DNA of 64,000 nt. Origin: Marasmius tenuissimus. Taxonomy: Eukaryota; Basidiomycota; Agaricomycetes; Agaricales; Marasmiaceae. The notes under the pieces were generated by a model. That model worked only from the letters and a program-made list of their open reading frames with translations. It was not told the origin of the DNA and searched no databases. Shown piece by piece: positions 24,452-34,795 of the stretch. Within the stretch, counting starts at the first letter, position 1. Every line of letters begins with the position of its first letter. The position numbers and the translations under genes are program-made. The DNA lies in assembly GCA_029532415.1 (NCBI GenBank), contig JAQOTA010000042.1, positions 1,281,173 to 1,345,172 of the forward strand, written 5' to 3'.

Positions 24452-25897
24452 TCACTTGGACGAGGAACCAGGCTTCGAGATACGATCCTGGAGCGAACGA
24501 TTGGCGGCGGACGTGACGATCTGTTTGAACGGTTTGAGATACCGCACCGTCTTGGGAGCACCAAGTCTGTCAGCAAGGGAACGCGCTTCACGGACATCAT
24601 CAAATACTGACTGAGACGGCTTGAAGCCGGTGAAGGACTGCATGGCAGCCGGGTTCTTCTTGACAGCTGGCTGAGGGACAGTGCTGTCGCAAGACTTGTC
24701 CCAGTGACCGGTGAAGTGAGCTGGGGGCAGTGATCCCATAGCACGAACAGGAGAGGTGCTGGCAATCTCGGCGCGCAAGGAGTTGTTGACCGTGTTCAAC
24801 ATGATACGTTCCCTGCGGTTGGTGATTGAGGAATAAGGACGGATAGGAGCCGGGGAAGCTACGACGGATGCATAGGATGCCAGATGGGAGTGACCATGCG
24901 ACCGATTGTTACCACCGTTATTACCGCCGGTGTTGCTGGGACCCTGATGCTGGTTGATACCACCGCGGGTACCACACTGCTGCTGCTTCTTCTTCTTACT
25001 GTTGTTTTGGTTCGAAGAAGGACGTTGCTGTTGCTGCTGCTGCTGCTGTGGTTGACGCTGTTGGCCACGCTGCTGTTGTCCACGCTGCTGACATTGCTGT
25101 GGCGGACGCTGCTGCTGACCAAAGGATGGCTCGCGGTTACCAGCACGCTTGACTGCAGAGAGGCGGTTGGCAAGCTGAGGGTTCTGGCGCTCGTATTCAA
25201 TCATGATAGCTTTATGAATGTCAGCGACGGTGAGGGCGCTGGAGCTCTCAGGATCCCTATCAAAGTCATGAAGGGACTTAGAGGAAGCGGCGTCCCATTC
25301 GGGAGGAATAGCTGCAATGAGAAGGAGGGCTTTGATCAACTCGGGAAGTTCAACCCCGACCTCGGCAAGACGTTCAATGTAATGTTTGAACTTGGCGATG
25401 CCAGCCTGGGGATGGCTCGTGGTAAGCCGGAAGGACACCAGTTTGACGAAGTCGCCATAGATGGCAGACAAGGTTGGTTCGCCATAGGTGGTGACGATGG
25501 TAGACCAGGCTTTGGCAGCGTCCATGTCCTTGAGAGGTTCAAAGACTTCCTTTGTAGAGGTCAACTGAATGATACCCATCAGCTGGAGGTCTTTCTCCTC
25601 CCATGCTTCCAGCGCGGTGTTGTACGCCGTGATCTGGGCTTCAGTAGGGTCTGCCCGATCAGGTTCCTCATCGGAATCAGCAGGTGCAGCTGCAGGCGTA
25701 GCTGCCGCACCGGTAGAAGGAGTGACCGTAATGGTCGGAATAATGTCCCCCAGAGGGTACGTTGGCTTCTTAGCTGCACCAGTAAGGTGACGATAAAGGC
25801 CTTGAGCCTTGGTAACAGCTTCCATTTCGCCGTTATAGGTCTGGCGGAATCCAGTGCCGTCGAAGCGACCGGAGAAGAATTTCTTAACGTCAAACAT
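24452..25897 (-). CDS. Copia Gag-like protein (481 aa)
   Basis: Starts MFDVKKFFSGRFDGTGF, typical of copia capsid N-termini that recruit 'W-x-F-x-G' like regions. The central helical region is typical of the UBN2/retrotran-gag type (LISTK-like LTSTKEVFEPLKDM, AWSTIVTTYGE, FKHYIERLAEVGVELPE, IAAIPPEWDA). This is followed by a Gln-rich tract with two poly-Q runs near residues 270-300 and a basic KKKK stretch that may bind RNA in place of a zinc knuckle. It ends at a TGA (24454-24452), after which the same frame stays open into the protease. The plus-strand 357-codon frame over this gene is a shadow. Confidence 0.8.
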   Translation of the reverse strand: MFDVKKFFSGRFDGTGFRQTYNGEMEAVTKAQGLYRHLTGAAKKPTYPLGDIIPTITVTPSTGAAATPAAAPADSDEEPDRADPTEAQITAYNTALEAWEEKDLQLMGIIQLTSTKEVFEPLKDMDAAKAWSTIVTTYGEPTLSAIYGDFVKLVSFRLTTSHPQAGIAKFKHYIERLAEVGVELPELIKALLLIAAIPPEWDAASSKSLHDFDRDPESSSALTVADIHKAIMIEYERQNPQLANRLSAVKRAGNREPSFGQQQRPPQQCQQRGQQQRGQQRQPQQQQQQQQRPSSNQNNSKKKKQQQCGTRGGINQHQGPSNTGGNNGGNNRSHGHSHLASYASVVASPAPIRPYSSITNRRERIMLNTVNNSLRAEIASTSPVRAMGSLPPAHFTGHWDKSCDSTVPQPAVKKNPAAMQSFTGFKPSQSVFDDVREARSLADRLGAPKTVRYLKPFKQIVTSAANRSLQDRISKPGSSSK

Positions 25898-26182
25898 GAT
25901 AGTAAGAGGTTTGGTTTGGTGTTGGATCTAGAAAAGACAGCATCAGCATGCGTCTAATCAACACAGGGAGCAGCCATCAAGGCGCTATGCTCAATGAGGA
26001 GCATTGGATCCTTTAGATCCGATGTCGTCGAAGGACGTACATCAATGCCATAGATCAATCACTCAATGAAGAGGTCGATGGCAACATGCAGGTCCAGCCT
26101 AGCTAGCCGATGACAGCAGCCTAGGGGCGCTCGTCGCTGACAGCAGCTATTAAGGCACTCGTCATTGTAGTCGGGCTAAGCA

Positions 26183-26194
26183 GGGCCCATAACC
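26183..26194 (-). promoter_or_regulatory. Retrotransposon primer-binding site (initiator tRNA-Met half)
   Basis: Directly after the LTR end the element strand reads GGTTATGGGCCC, the complement of the anticodon arm of initiator tRNA-Met (GGGCCCATAACC). Copia elements are known to prime with this internal half-tRNA fragment. Confidence 0.75.
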
Positions 26195-26505
26195 TGATGA
26201 GCCGGCATGACGCCTAGCGCAGAGGACTACAACATGGCTACACTACTACTTACCAGAGAGGAGTTTAGAGAGATAGAGGCAAGACGTAGAAGCTCAAGCA
26301 CACTGTAGATTCAAGTAGAGACCTACGAGCTTATATACATGTAGAGACTATAGTGAATACCATATAAGGACAACAATAGATATTGTACATATGATCATAA
26401 GTAGAAATGATAAATGGAACAATAGTCCCGCATAATGTGATGGCGGGAAGTATGCACCGGGACTTCGGATATACCGGGATCTAATTATAGTCCACAGATT
26501 CAACA
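26195..26505 (-). repeat. 5' LTR of the copia element (311 bp)
   Basis: Begins TGTTGAATC next to laccase exon 9 and ends CATCA next to the primer-binding site. A TATA box (TGTATATAAG) lies at about 26340-26331. No second LTR is present, so ends were set by TG...CA and by the flanks. Confidence 0.75.
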
Positions 26506-28331
26506 GACTGCAACGGTGTCACGCTCGACCTTTTTCCGTCATGAATGTTAGAGGGTGTGTAGGTCGAACAGAAACAAGCAGGTCATACCGGATTCTTGAA
26601 GTTATATTGGTCACTGTCTGCACTCTTGATCACGAAGAAGTGATGCTGAGATGCATGGTTAGTCGTGATCACATATCTCTAGTAGCAAGAAGAACCTACG
26701 CCATGCAAATGCATAGGATGAGGTTGTCCAGCATCGCTGTATAGGGTGAAGTTGATTTCGATCGTCTTGTTCCTGGGCAGAGCGTAGATACTCTTGGACG
26801 GTAGCAGGTCCTCGGGCTTCTGTGCACCACTGAGAATTTGAAGAAGAACAGGCGTTGTAGGGGATATAAAAGGAGCGTCGTTGATTGTGAACAACCCCGT
26901 ATCTGTTTGGAAACCGATGGTCATGTTCAGAACAAGGTCTGCGCCTCCCGGAACCGGCTCTCCTGGTACATCTTGCAGGGAGCGCAAATCATTTTCATTC
27001 AGGAGTTTGTCATTCGGCGATGTCGCGTTGGTAGCAGGTCCTTCGTTTGGAGCACCTTTGTACCGTAAGATAGCAGAGTTGATTCCCCCAGCAAAGCCAG
27101 GAGTGCCCAAGTTCGGATTAGCACGAATCCAGTAGTTGCCGACGGGCTGATTGGCATGGAGCACGAAGGAGTAACGTTGAGCGGCATAGATTTCCAATGA
27201 GTCGACTGCGAGGGGCTCGGTTGGCTGGCCATCGGACTCGATGATGGTCATGTTGTGGCCTTCAATCGCGAAGGTATAGAATGGATCACAAGAGAGAGAG
27301 ACTAATCGCATGCGATAACGCTTGCCCTGTTCGACATTGATAACGGCTAATTGTCCGTTTGGCTAGAGGAAAATTAGCTAGGTTCTTCGTGAGTAGCAAG
27401 CGAAGTGAAGTGCACGAACCTAATCTGATCACCGCCCTAGTCCGTTGATCAAGGTGGAGTCGGCTATCTTCGGACCTGGCAGGTCGTCGAGGAAAGTGCT
27501 TATGTTGTGATACCTGATTCGTTGAAATGAGTTCAGCTATTGTCCTGGGGCTCGTGAAGACAAGTAGTATGCACCAATCAGAGAGTGTAATGATAGTGTT
27601 CTCTAGATATTGGGAGAGGCGGTGAGCAGACTACTGTGCACAACTGGAATAAACTTACCATCATCAACATCGTACAAGTTCTTGTAGGGATCGTTGGGAT
27701 CGTACACAACCATTGCTCCTCGCAATCCATCGCAATATTGCGCACGGTGGTGTGAGTGATACCAGAATGTACCTGCTTGGTCGGGAACGCTGAACTTGTA
27801 CTGGAATGACTCCTCGGGTACAATAGGGCATTGCGTGACCCAAGTTGGCCCGTCGGCCCAAATGGTGTGATGCTGATGGATACCGTGCCAGTGCTGTGAA
27901 AACAACATATCAATAACAGGCAGAAGGGGGTGGGAAGTAATACTTGCAATACTAGTGCCTCGGTCCATTGATGGGTCGGTCAGCTCGTCTATAACATTAA
28001 TCTCGAAGGTATCTCCCTGCGAAGAGTGTCCGTGTTAGTGCTTGCGTGAGATCACGACGCCGGATGATTGACGAACCTTGTTCGCTTTAATTATGGGTCC
28101 AGGGAACGAAGCCTTGTCGGCGGAGGTACCTGCCAAAACGGTGCTACCAGACTCTGATGAGCCTGCTTCTGTGAGCCGAGAGGGTCACATTCGGCCTTAC
28201 CTGCGTTTGAATCCATCAGGCGAGAGGTTCTTGTTGACGATGTGAAGGTCTCCCGTGCGAGAGATGACGTCGACGGCGTGGACGATCGACGAAAGCTGAA
28301 GAAGCAGCGTAAAAGACAGAGAAGTCCACAT
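26506..28331 (-). pseudogene. Laccase, dead copy in unit 2
   Basis: Nearly identical to the intact laccase through exons 1-8 (start 28331; exons 28331-28201, 28143-28077, 28016-27948, 27893-27659 and so on), with all early copper motifs kept. Three lesions: two nonsense codons in exon 6, TGA at 27431-27429 (TGG in copy 1) and TAG at 27422-27420 (CAG in copy 1); loss of exon 9 (most) to 12 by the copia insertion and deletion, which removes the HCHIEWHL copper motif; and absence of the 215-bp upstream segment that holds the TATA-like site in copy 1. Any product would be about 205 residues without a type-1 copper site. Confidence 0.93.
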
Positions 28332-29393
28332 TACTGTCATTACTACACCCAAAGAGGACTTGCATATATCAAGCACATTCAGAGCATGTTCGCTACTGAC
28401 TACAGGCCAACACGGGAGTCGGGAAGGCACATGTACCTGCAAACACCGGGCGGTATAATGAAAACCGATACAGGAATCGTGTGGGCCTAATGAGAGCGTA
28501 CCCATCGATTGGTGGACTGTACAGGACCACTACTCGAGCAATGGTTACCCCCATTGTACCGACGGAGCATGGGGAAACCTCGGGCAGGAGGCTGTTTAGA
28601 TGTGCAGTATGGCACCCCGTATAGTCCGGGACCAAGGGGACTCGGCCACCCACGTATACACTGGCTATCGTGCAGTCCCGGTAGTTCCGTTTTGCCCGCG
28701 ACAACAGCATTCATCCTTCGCAACACATCGCTAGTAGCTCTATGGTCGTTAGCCTAGCTCGTTGGTCCAGAACAAAACCTATCATATCGTACGGCCACAC
28801 GCGTCCCGTCGATGAACCGCCTAGAAGTAGGATGGCTATGCAGGCGGCTTGATTTGCCTTGACGGTATTTGTGAGGGTTCTTGCCATCCTGCAATGGAGT
28901 TTGAAGCCCGAGTCCTTTATAACACCATTGTATGCAAACAGGCCCAAGTAATAGATCGGGGGGGGGGGGGGGGGGGTATTCCGACTCATTTAAGGATAGA
29001 CGACGAGACTTCAGTTGGTTTTTGGCCTTTAGTGTGGGCTGATGAAGGAGAACGCCAAGGAAAGATAGTGGACACGCACCTCGTTCTCCTTGTACACTAT
29101 CCATCGATAAATAAAAATTGTTCAATGTGAAGGATCGTCTAAAAGTCGTGAGGCAATTTTGTTGTCTCACCATTGCCCGGGGGTACGTGATGTATAGGAC
29201 ATTAGCTACTGTACTCGGTGCTCTAAACAGTCTAAAGACAACTATATGGCTTTAAGGTATAATTACAGTCCAAGTAGCGAAGGGGAAAAAGTACGAAAGA
29301 TACGAAAGGATCAACAGCCCTTAGGGTGTGCCTGGCCGCCTAAACAAGTAGACTGAACGTACATCTATCTACACCATGTACACATGAATAGTA
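28332..29393. other. Intergenic, matches 7.27-8.8 kb
   Basis: Same layout as unit 1, but with a 19-G tract at 28938-28956 (12 in unit 1) and without the 8.06-8.44 kb stretch. No gene seen. Confidence 0.5.
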
Positions 29394-30973
29394 TCAACCG
29401 ACTGCAGAAGTCTGGGGAGTAGCATCCGTGGTAATAATATCCGGGATAGGATGTGGAAATACGGGTTTTGGATGATCCAGCCCTTCTGAACCAGAAATCT
29501 TAGTCGAGCCATTGACAGAGCTGGGATTCGTACTTTCTCGAGCCTCCGAGACAGCCGACAAGTCCGTCGACGATTTTAAAGGCTTCCGTTTCCTGTGAGA
29601 CTTGTATACGCTCGAAGCATGGCCGACTTGGGAGACCGAATCTGAGGGTGTTATTGTCGAGAATGAGAGTTCTGAGTATGTATGTATGTGGGTCTTTGAT
29701 TCGGATCCGCTGGTGGAGCTGATTTCGGAAGGACTGTAGCCTGAGCGAGCCCATGGTCGCGGGAAAAAATAGGTAGGAGACTTGTACCATGGTCGATCGG
29801 ATACCATAATCCGTTCCTTTTGGAAGGATATAGATGATTTCGCATCTATGCGTGCGATTCGTCTTGCCCGTCTACGGCGACAATACAAGTAGACTATGAG
29901 CGCTAGGGTGAGCATGAAAAGAACTCCGAGTACCGATCCGATGATTTTCGCTAGACGATGAGAGTCCACAGAAGGGGCCGCACTTTTGACACTTGAGGGG
30001 GAGGATCTGGGAGACGCAGTCCTCGTTTCAGACCTGGTTGCTTCGAAGGCCGGTGTCTCAACTGGTTTGGTTGCGGTCCTTGGCGGCTCGTCTTGCTGAG
30101 AGCTGGCATCACAGTGTTGTTTCGGTCAAGGTGAAAACGGTGACTAATGGTGTTACATACCTAGTCGTGCGCAAAAGAGAGGTGCTTGACGTTGTGGAAA
30201 GAGCCGGTCAGCCAGTGAAGAGTCAGTAGGAGCATAACACTCACCCTCCTCCCATACTTCTTGTGGCTTCAGTGCTTGATGACGTAGGCGTATTACTATA
30301 ACCTACTTAAGACCTGCAGCATGCGGATCAAGTATTCATAGACACACGAAGGTTGTGTGACTGAATTAGTCTGTTCAGAGCTCCCTCTCCCAGCAGAACT
30401 CTCGTACTCACTCGTCTCTTTTCCAGGCCCCCCATGAGGCCCCCCGTCTCTACCAGGCCCTCCGTTTCCAGGTCCTCCAATTTCTCCGGCGTTCTTGCCT
30501 CCACCAGGACCCCCTCGAGAAGGAGGACCGTGGAGAAACATGTTTCTCCGGATGATTCTCCTGGACTAGGGTCATTTCAAACTATACGTGCTGAATTCTA
30601 TGACGGCATACCCCTCCAATCTATATTTCCTAGTTTCGATGTGAGACCCCTGGAGTCTAATGTAGCAGTAGATCAATCTCTCTCACTTGGTCCCGGTGAC
30701 AGTGAAAGCTGTAGTCCCAGGCGATTTCTGCACCTCTGGCCCTCCCCAAACATTTGTGTTGTATCTTGTTGGCTCATCTTGTATAAAGTCATTTCGAAAA
30801 ACGTCGTTATGATCGTCGCCACCCTGCGCTGCGACCGCAGGAGTAATGATAGTTATGGAGGGTGAAGCCAAACAAGCGCAGAGCTTGACTGTGAGTAGAA
30901 GATATCTGGTTTTTGTCAGTACGAGGTAGAATACCGTTTGGTTAGAGTATACGCACGGTAAATTCCTGAACAT
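29394..30973 (-). CDS. Receptor-like membrane protein E
   Basis: Unit 2 counterpart of gene B, with a full-length tail. The start at 30973 (MFRNL) joins PYLLLTVKLCACLASPSI for the signal peptide; the ectodomain has GGDDHNDVFRNDFIQDEP and ends near 30670. A Gly/Pro-rich stalk exon (about 30550-30420; GGPGNGGPGRDGGPHGG) is followed by a Thr/Pro/Ser linker, the helix KIIGSVLGVLFMLTLALIVY, CRRRRARR, and a ~165-residue tail with RPWYKSPTYFFPRPWARSGY, SELSFSTITPSDSVSQVGH and KRKPLKSSTDLSA, ending ATPQTSAVG at 29394. I could not close the reading phase between the Gly-rich exon and the membrane exon by eye. Either a splice site is misplaced or the gene has a frameshift there. Confidence 0.6.
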
Positions 30974-31740
30974 CAAATGAGATAGTGGGGGCGAGAAAGA
31001 GAGCCTGATTAAAAATGAACGACCCACCCGAATATGTCGCATTCACACTCCGTTTATCCGCCGTGCGTCATGGAGCTTTGTTCATGGTGAACAACCCTGT
31101 AGTTGCAGTCAGAGCGTTCATCAACGCCATCGGGGTGGAATTCATTCCATCATCTCACTTGGACCTCCGTCTTGGCTCCCTAGATAAATTCGTACACAAG
31201 ATCATAAAACCAATGACTGAAGTGTTGGCTGAAATACCTATCTACCTACTAGATCAAATGGGTCAAAGCTAGACAAGAGACCCGAATAACTCACGTATCC
31301 TAGACAAGTTGATCTGCATTCTTGCCACTACCCAGCCTTGGGAGCTACCCCTATAGACCCACAGTCGAGGGTGTTTTGCACGTGCCAACTTGGTCAAACC
31401 TCTAAGCCCGAAGTTATGCAGAGCAAGACATTTTGTGAATGAATATGATCGACAAAAACCAAAGGCCATACCTGCAGCTTGAAGCTCTGGCAGAGTCTAT
31501 TCGCGGGCGTGATCAATCAAGCGTTTCATTATGGGGGGAAATTATTTCGAGCTCATTGCACAAGCAAGTGACAATGAGCACTGCTCCAAAACAACGGATT
31601 GTCCGGAAGACAACGATCAAAAAGGCGATTCTGCGGCCTTACAAGTCTCCCTTGATACCTGTATCCGTTACTCATCAACAGGACACCTCTCGCCATCGTC
31701 ATCAGTAATGGATGACACGTATAATGGCGAGAGGTGTCAA
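30974..31740. other. Intergenic, matches 10.1-10.8 kb
   Basis: Conserved leader of the receptor gene, then spacer. No gene seen. Confidence 0.5.
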
Positions 31741-32846
31741 TTAAGAGAGATTACGAATGCCGGGGATGCAAAGCATACCTAGCACTTGGTGATTAGGTTC
31801 AGTCAATTCTGACATCCTCAACCCTGACACTAGAGCTGACGAGGTCGAAGTCCTCAAAGGCTTCCGTTTCATCTGAAACTTGTAGACCCTCGGGGCGTGA
31901 CCAACTTGTGAGACTGAATCCGACGGGGCTATTGTCGAGAACGAGAGCTCTGAGGACGTATAGGTGTGAGTCTTCGATTCGGATTCGCCGGTGGAGGTGC
32001 ACTCGAAACCAGTGTAGCTTGAGCTATCCCATGGCTGCGAGAAGGAGTACGTGGAAGATTGGTACCATGGCCGAGTGGATACCATCATCTGATCCTTTTG
32101 GAAGGAGGCAGGCAGTCCCGCGTTTTCCCCAAAGATTCGACCTTCTCTCTTGCGACGATAGAGGCAGACGAAGGTTGCTGATAGTATCAAAAAAAGAATT
32201 CCAAGCACCGACCCGACTATTATCGTTGTACGATCATAAAATGTGGGAGGCGGCGCAGTTGGTGCATCCGAGGGATTAATGATACCCAATGTAGCGGAAC
32301 CCTCTCTACTGCACTATCAGTTAGATATTGGGCAATAACATATTTCTCTTACCGTGGAATCGTTTTACTTGGCTGGGATATCGGGCTGCTTGTATTATAA
32401 TTTAATTTAGCACGCTGACACTGCGAGTTGAACATCCGATAATCTACTGCAGACTTCCTTAGGTTATGGGCTAAGTTACTCACGTAGTCTTAGCCTTGTC
32501 TCAACTTAGATTTTTTTTACTTGTGTCGACCTTGAGTCGTGCGTGAGCCTCAACCTCAAGTAAGTCGAACTAAGTCAAACTCAAGTCAAACTCAAGTCAA
32601 ACTCAAGTCAAACTCAAGTCGGCCGTAAGTCAAGCTCGTATTGAGCCTAAGTCAACGTGAGCCGGAACCTAAGTCGATTGTAAGTCAAGGGTAAGCCACG
32701 CGTTAGTTAACCTCCGGTCGAGTGTAAGTTGAGTCGAGAACAGCGGGTTGTGGGAGAAAAGCATTGTGATTGTCATAATTCCTTGAACATACAGCGTGTA
32801 CGAGCTAAATCAAGAAAAAAAAAGATAGCAGTGTAGCACACTCGGC

Positions 32847-33531
32847 TCAAATCCTCTTCTTTCCCTTCTTACTCTGAGAGTTTGCCGGCTTCGCATTGCC
32901 CGTCAGGGCTTGACCGTCACGGCGGGTTTGACTGACTGGTCGGCCACTGGCACTGTACATTCCGCTGATGAACATCGTAGAAGCCACAGCTGACTGGCGA
33001 GTGGAACGAGGTCTCGCACTGGGGGCAGTCACACTCGGAGCCGTCCGGCTTCGTTTCGTCACGGAAAGGGATGGCGACGGGGTCACCACCCTTCTCTTCC
33101 TTGGTGGGTCTTTTGGGTTTGGATCGGCTTCGGTCATGGCCTATAACAAGCTAAGTTAATGATTGAAGTAGTATACGAACGATTGAACTTGCCTCGTGAG
33201 TACGTTTTATACGTTGAGTAGCCTTGTTCTTCGTCGGACTTGGTATCAGACTTGGTAGCGGCTTGAGAAAACGAGCATAAGCACAAGGTCTTCAAGAGTG
33301 ATAAGGGGTTGAACATACCTTTGATGGAGCTCTCTCAGGGTTGCCATCGCTGCGGCCATGGTCACCACCAGCCACACAAACGTTGGCCTCCCCTCTCATA
33401 CGGCCAGCTTCAGGTTCCTCTCCAACTTCCTCCATGCAACCAGCTTCGACTCCCTCTTCGACCTCCTCCACACGGCCAGCTTCAGCCTCCTCTCTAACCT
33501 CCTCCATATATCTGCTTTCGTCACCCTCCAC
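32847..33531 (-). CDS. Small basic protein carried by the inverted-repeat element (minus strand)
   Basis: Three exons (33531-33319, 33261-33193, 33140-32847) join in one frame, the second intron with a GC donor. The N-terminal part is made of Glu-rich tandem repeats of about 11-12 residues (AGRVEEVEEGVEAG type). The C-terminal part is strongly basic with SLSVTKRSRTAP and ends KKGKKRI, resembling a nuclear, DNA-binding or chromatin-associated tail. No named domain recognised. It is not a transposase by any motif I can see. It may be a captured host gene fragment or an element-specific accessory protein. The start is uncertain. Confidence 0.45.
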
Positions 33532-34237
33532 ACGAGTGTCCCCCTAAGCTGTACGAGAGGCGAAGGGAAGAGAAAATTCTCAATGGAATGAGAATTTACG
33601 ACAAGACTGGAGTCTTAGTCGAAGGGAAGCAGGGAGGTGAAACAATGTTCATGAATTGATTCGGACGCCAGTCGAGGGTTAATCGGTATCGGAGATGAAT
33701 GACGAGAGCTCGAGCAACAGATGGCGTACAGCGACGGTGAGGAATAAGCAACAGTGTTGTGGAGCGTCGAGGTTGTGGAGTGAGGCAAGGTCCGGGATGG
33801 TTGAATTGAAAAGTGCCGAACGGCATTCCAAGCTGCCAGTGGCTGGGCAGGTGGCTTGTCAGTTACTAGGGATCGGCTGAGTAATATTTATCACACTCGC
33901 TTCGCTTCACTCATCTCGCTACTCTCTTCTTTCACCTCCACCACGTCCAACGATGCTCAAATCGCCATTTGGACCCAGTAAGTTTTTTTTTCTCCGTTAT
34001 TTTCCATTCAGTTGAGTTTTAATAATCTCCTTGATTACCAGCCTTGCCTGAGCTCCACTATGCTTGGGTTTCGTATGGACCACACGCATGGACCACACGC
34101 ATGAATCCATTCGTGCATTACCGCTGATTCCATTCAGCGGTACTTGACGGTCTCATATGATACTTATAAAAGCAGTCAAATTCATCACCCTTGGCCTCAT
34201 TCCCATTCCCGTATCCTTCCTGTACACGCACGCACAC

Positions 34238-34795
34238 ATGCCCAAAGCGCCCAGAACGAGGACACAACCTGCTCGCAGGGCGAAGAAACCGGCCTCGAAG
34301 AAACAGCAGACGTCGAAGAAGCAGAAGACGGCGAAGCAGGCCACCAAGAAGAGGAAGCCCACCAAGCAGCAGCAGCTCACTTCCTTGAACGAGAGGATTC
34401 GCGACGTTCTCGGAAACATCCGTCTCGTTTCGAATATTTCGGAACCTCTCCCTCCTCCGCAGGACTCGCGGTACGTGTCATATCCTCTAGAGCCGTGCAA
34501 CGTACTCACTATTGTCTTTCTGCAGGCCTCAGCGAACGCTTTACCTCCTATGAATGCACCGGACTCGCAACCCGCAAACTTCAACGACGTAAGTCTAGCA
34601 CGACCTCGAGTTCCGTTGGCTTATGCTTCCTCCGTTGCAGTTCGTTACTATCGTTATGTGTGGTACTTCTACGTCGAAGAAATATATACATTGTTCTCCC
34701 TCGCATCCCATTCGTCGTTCGAACCACGGCTTAGTGTCGACGTGCTCGACTCAACGAAGATGAGCCCGACTCATGGGCGTCTTACGGGTTGCTGA
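34238..34795 (+). CDS. Small Lys/Arg-rich protein carried by the inverted-repeat element (plus strand)
   Basis: Begins MPKAPRTRTQPARRAKKPAS and continues with very lysine-rich sequence like a histone H1 tail, then an ordinary segment (LTSLNERIRDVLGNIRLVSN). Candidate introns exist (GTACGT near 34470; GTAAGT at 34590). The second gives a reasonable continuation, the first does not close in frame with the obvious acceptor. An in-frame ATG further upstream (34157) is less likely because the intervening sequence is hydrophobic and lies next to a TATA-like ATACTTATAAAAG. Function unknown. Confidence 0.4.
   Translation: MPKAPRTRTQPARRAKKPASKKQQTSKKQKTAKQATKKRKPTKQQQLTSLNERIRDVLGNIRLVSNISEPLPPPQDSRYVSYPLEPCNVLTIVFLQASANALPPMNAPDSQPANFNDVSLARPRVPLAYASSVAVRYYRYVWYFYVEEIYTLFSLASHSSFEPRLSVDVLDSTKMSPTHGRLTGC

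Larger units (their letters stand above)
23606..26505 (-). mobile_element. Truncated Ty1/copia element inside laccase copy 2
   Basis: Reading on the minus strand: 5' LTR 26505-26195 (starts TGTTGAATC, ends CTCATCA), primer-binding site, Gag frame, then a protease-containing Pol start. The element stops at 23606 inside Pol and fuses to sequence that in unit 1 lies downstream of the laccase stop. Integrase, reverse transcriptase, RNase H and the 3' LTR are absent, together with 423 bp of laccase (equivalent of 4807-5229). The simplest history is insertion into laccase exon 9 followed by one deletion removing the element's 3' half and the laccase 3' exons. Confidence 0.85.

Noticed and set aside
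25010..25140. CAG/CTG triplet array as a possible regulatory repeat
   Set aside because: It encodes the Gln-rich tract of Gag; coding function is enough to explain it.
24884..25957. 357-codon plus-strand frame rich in Leu and Val
   Set aside because: Antisense shadow of the copia Gag gene; its Leu runs are the complement of poly-Gln codons.
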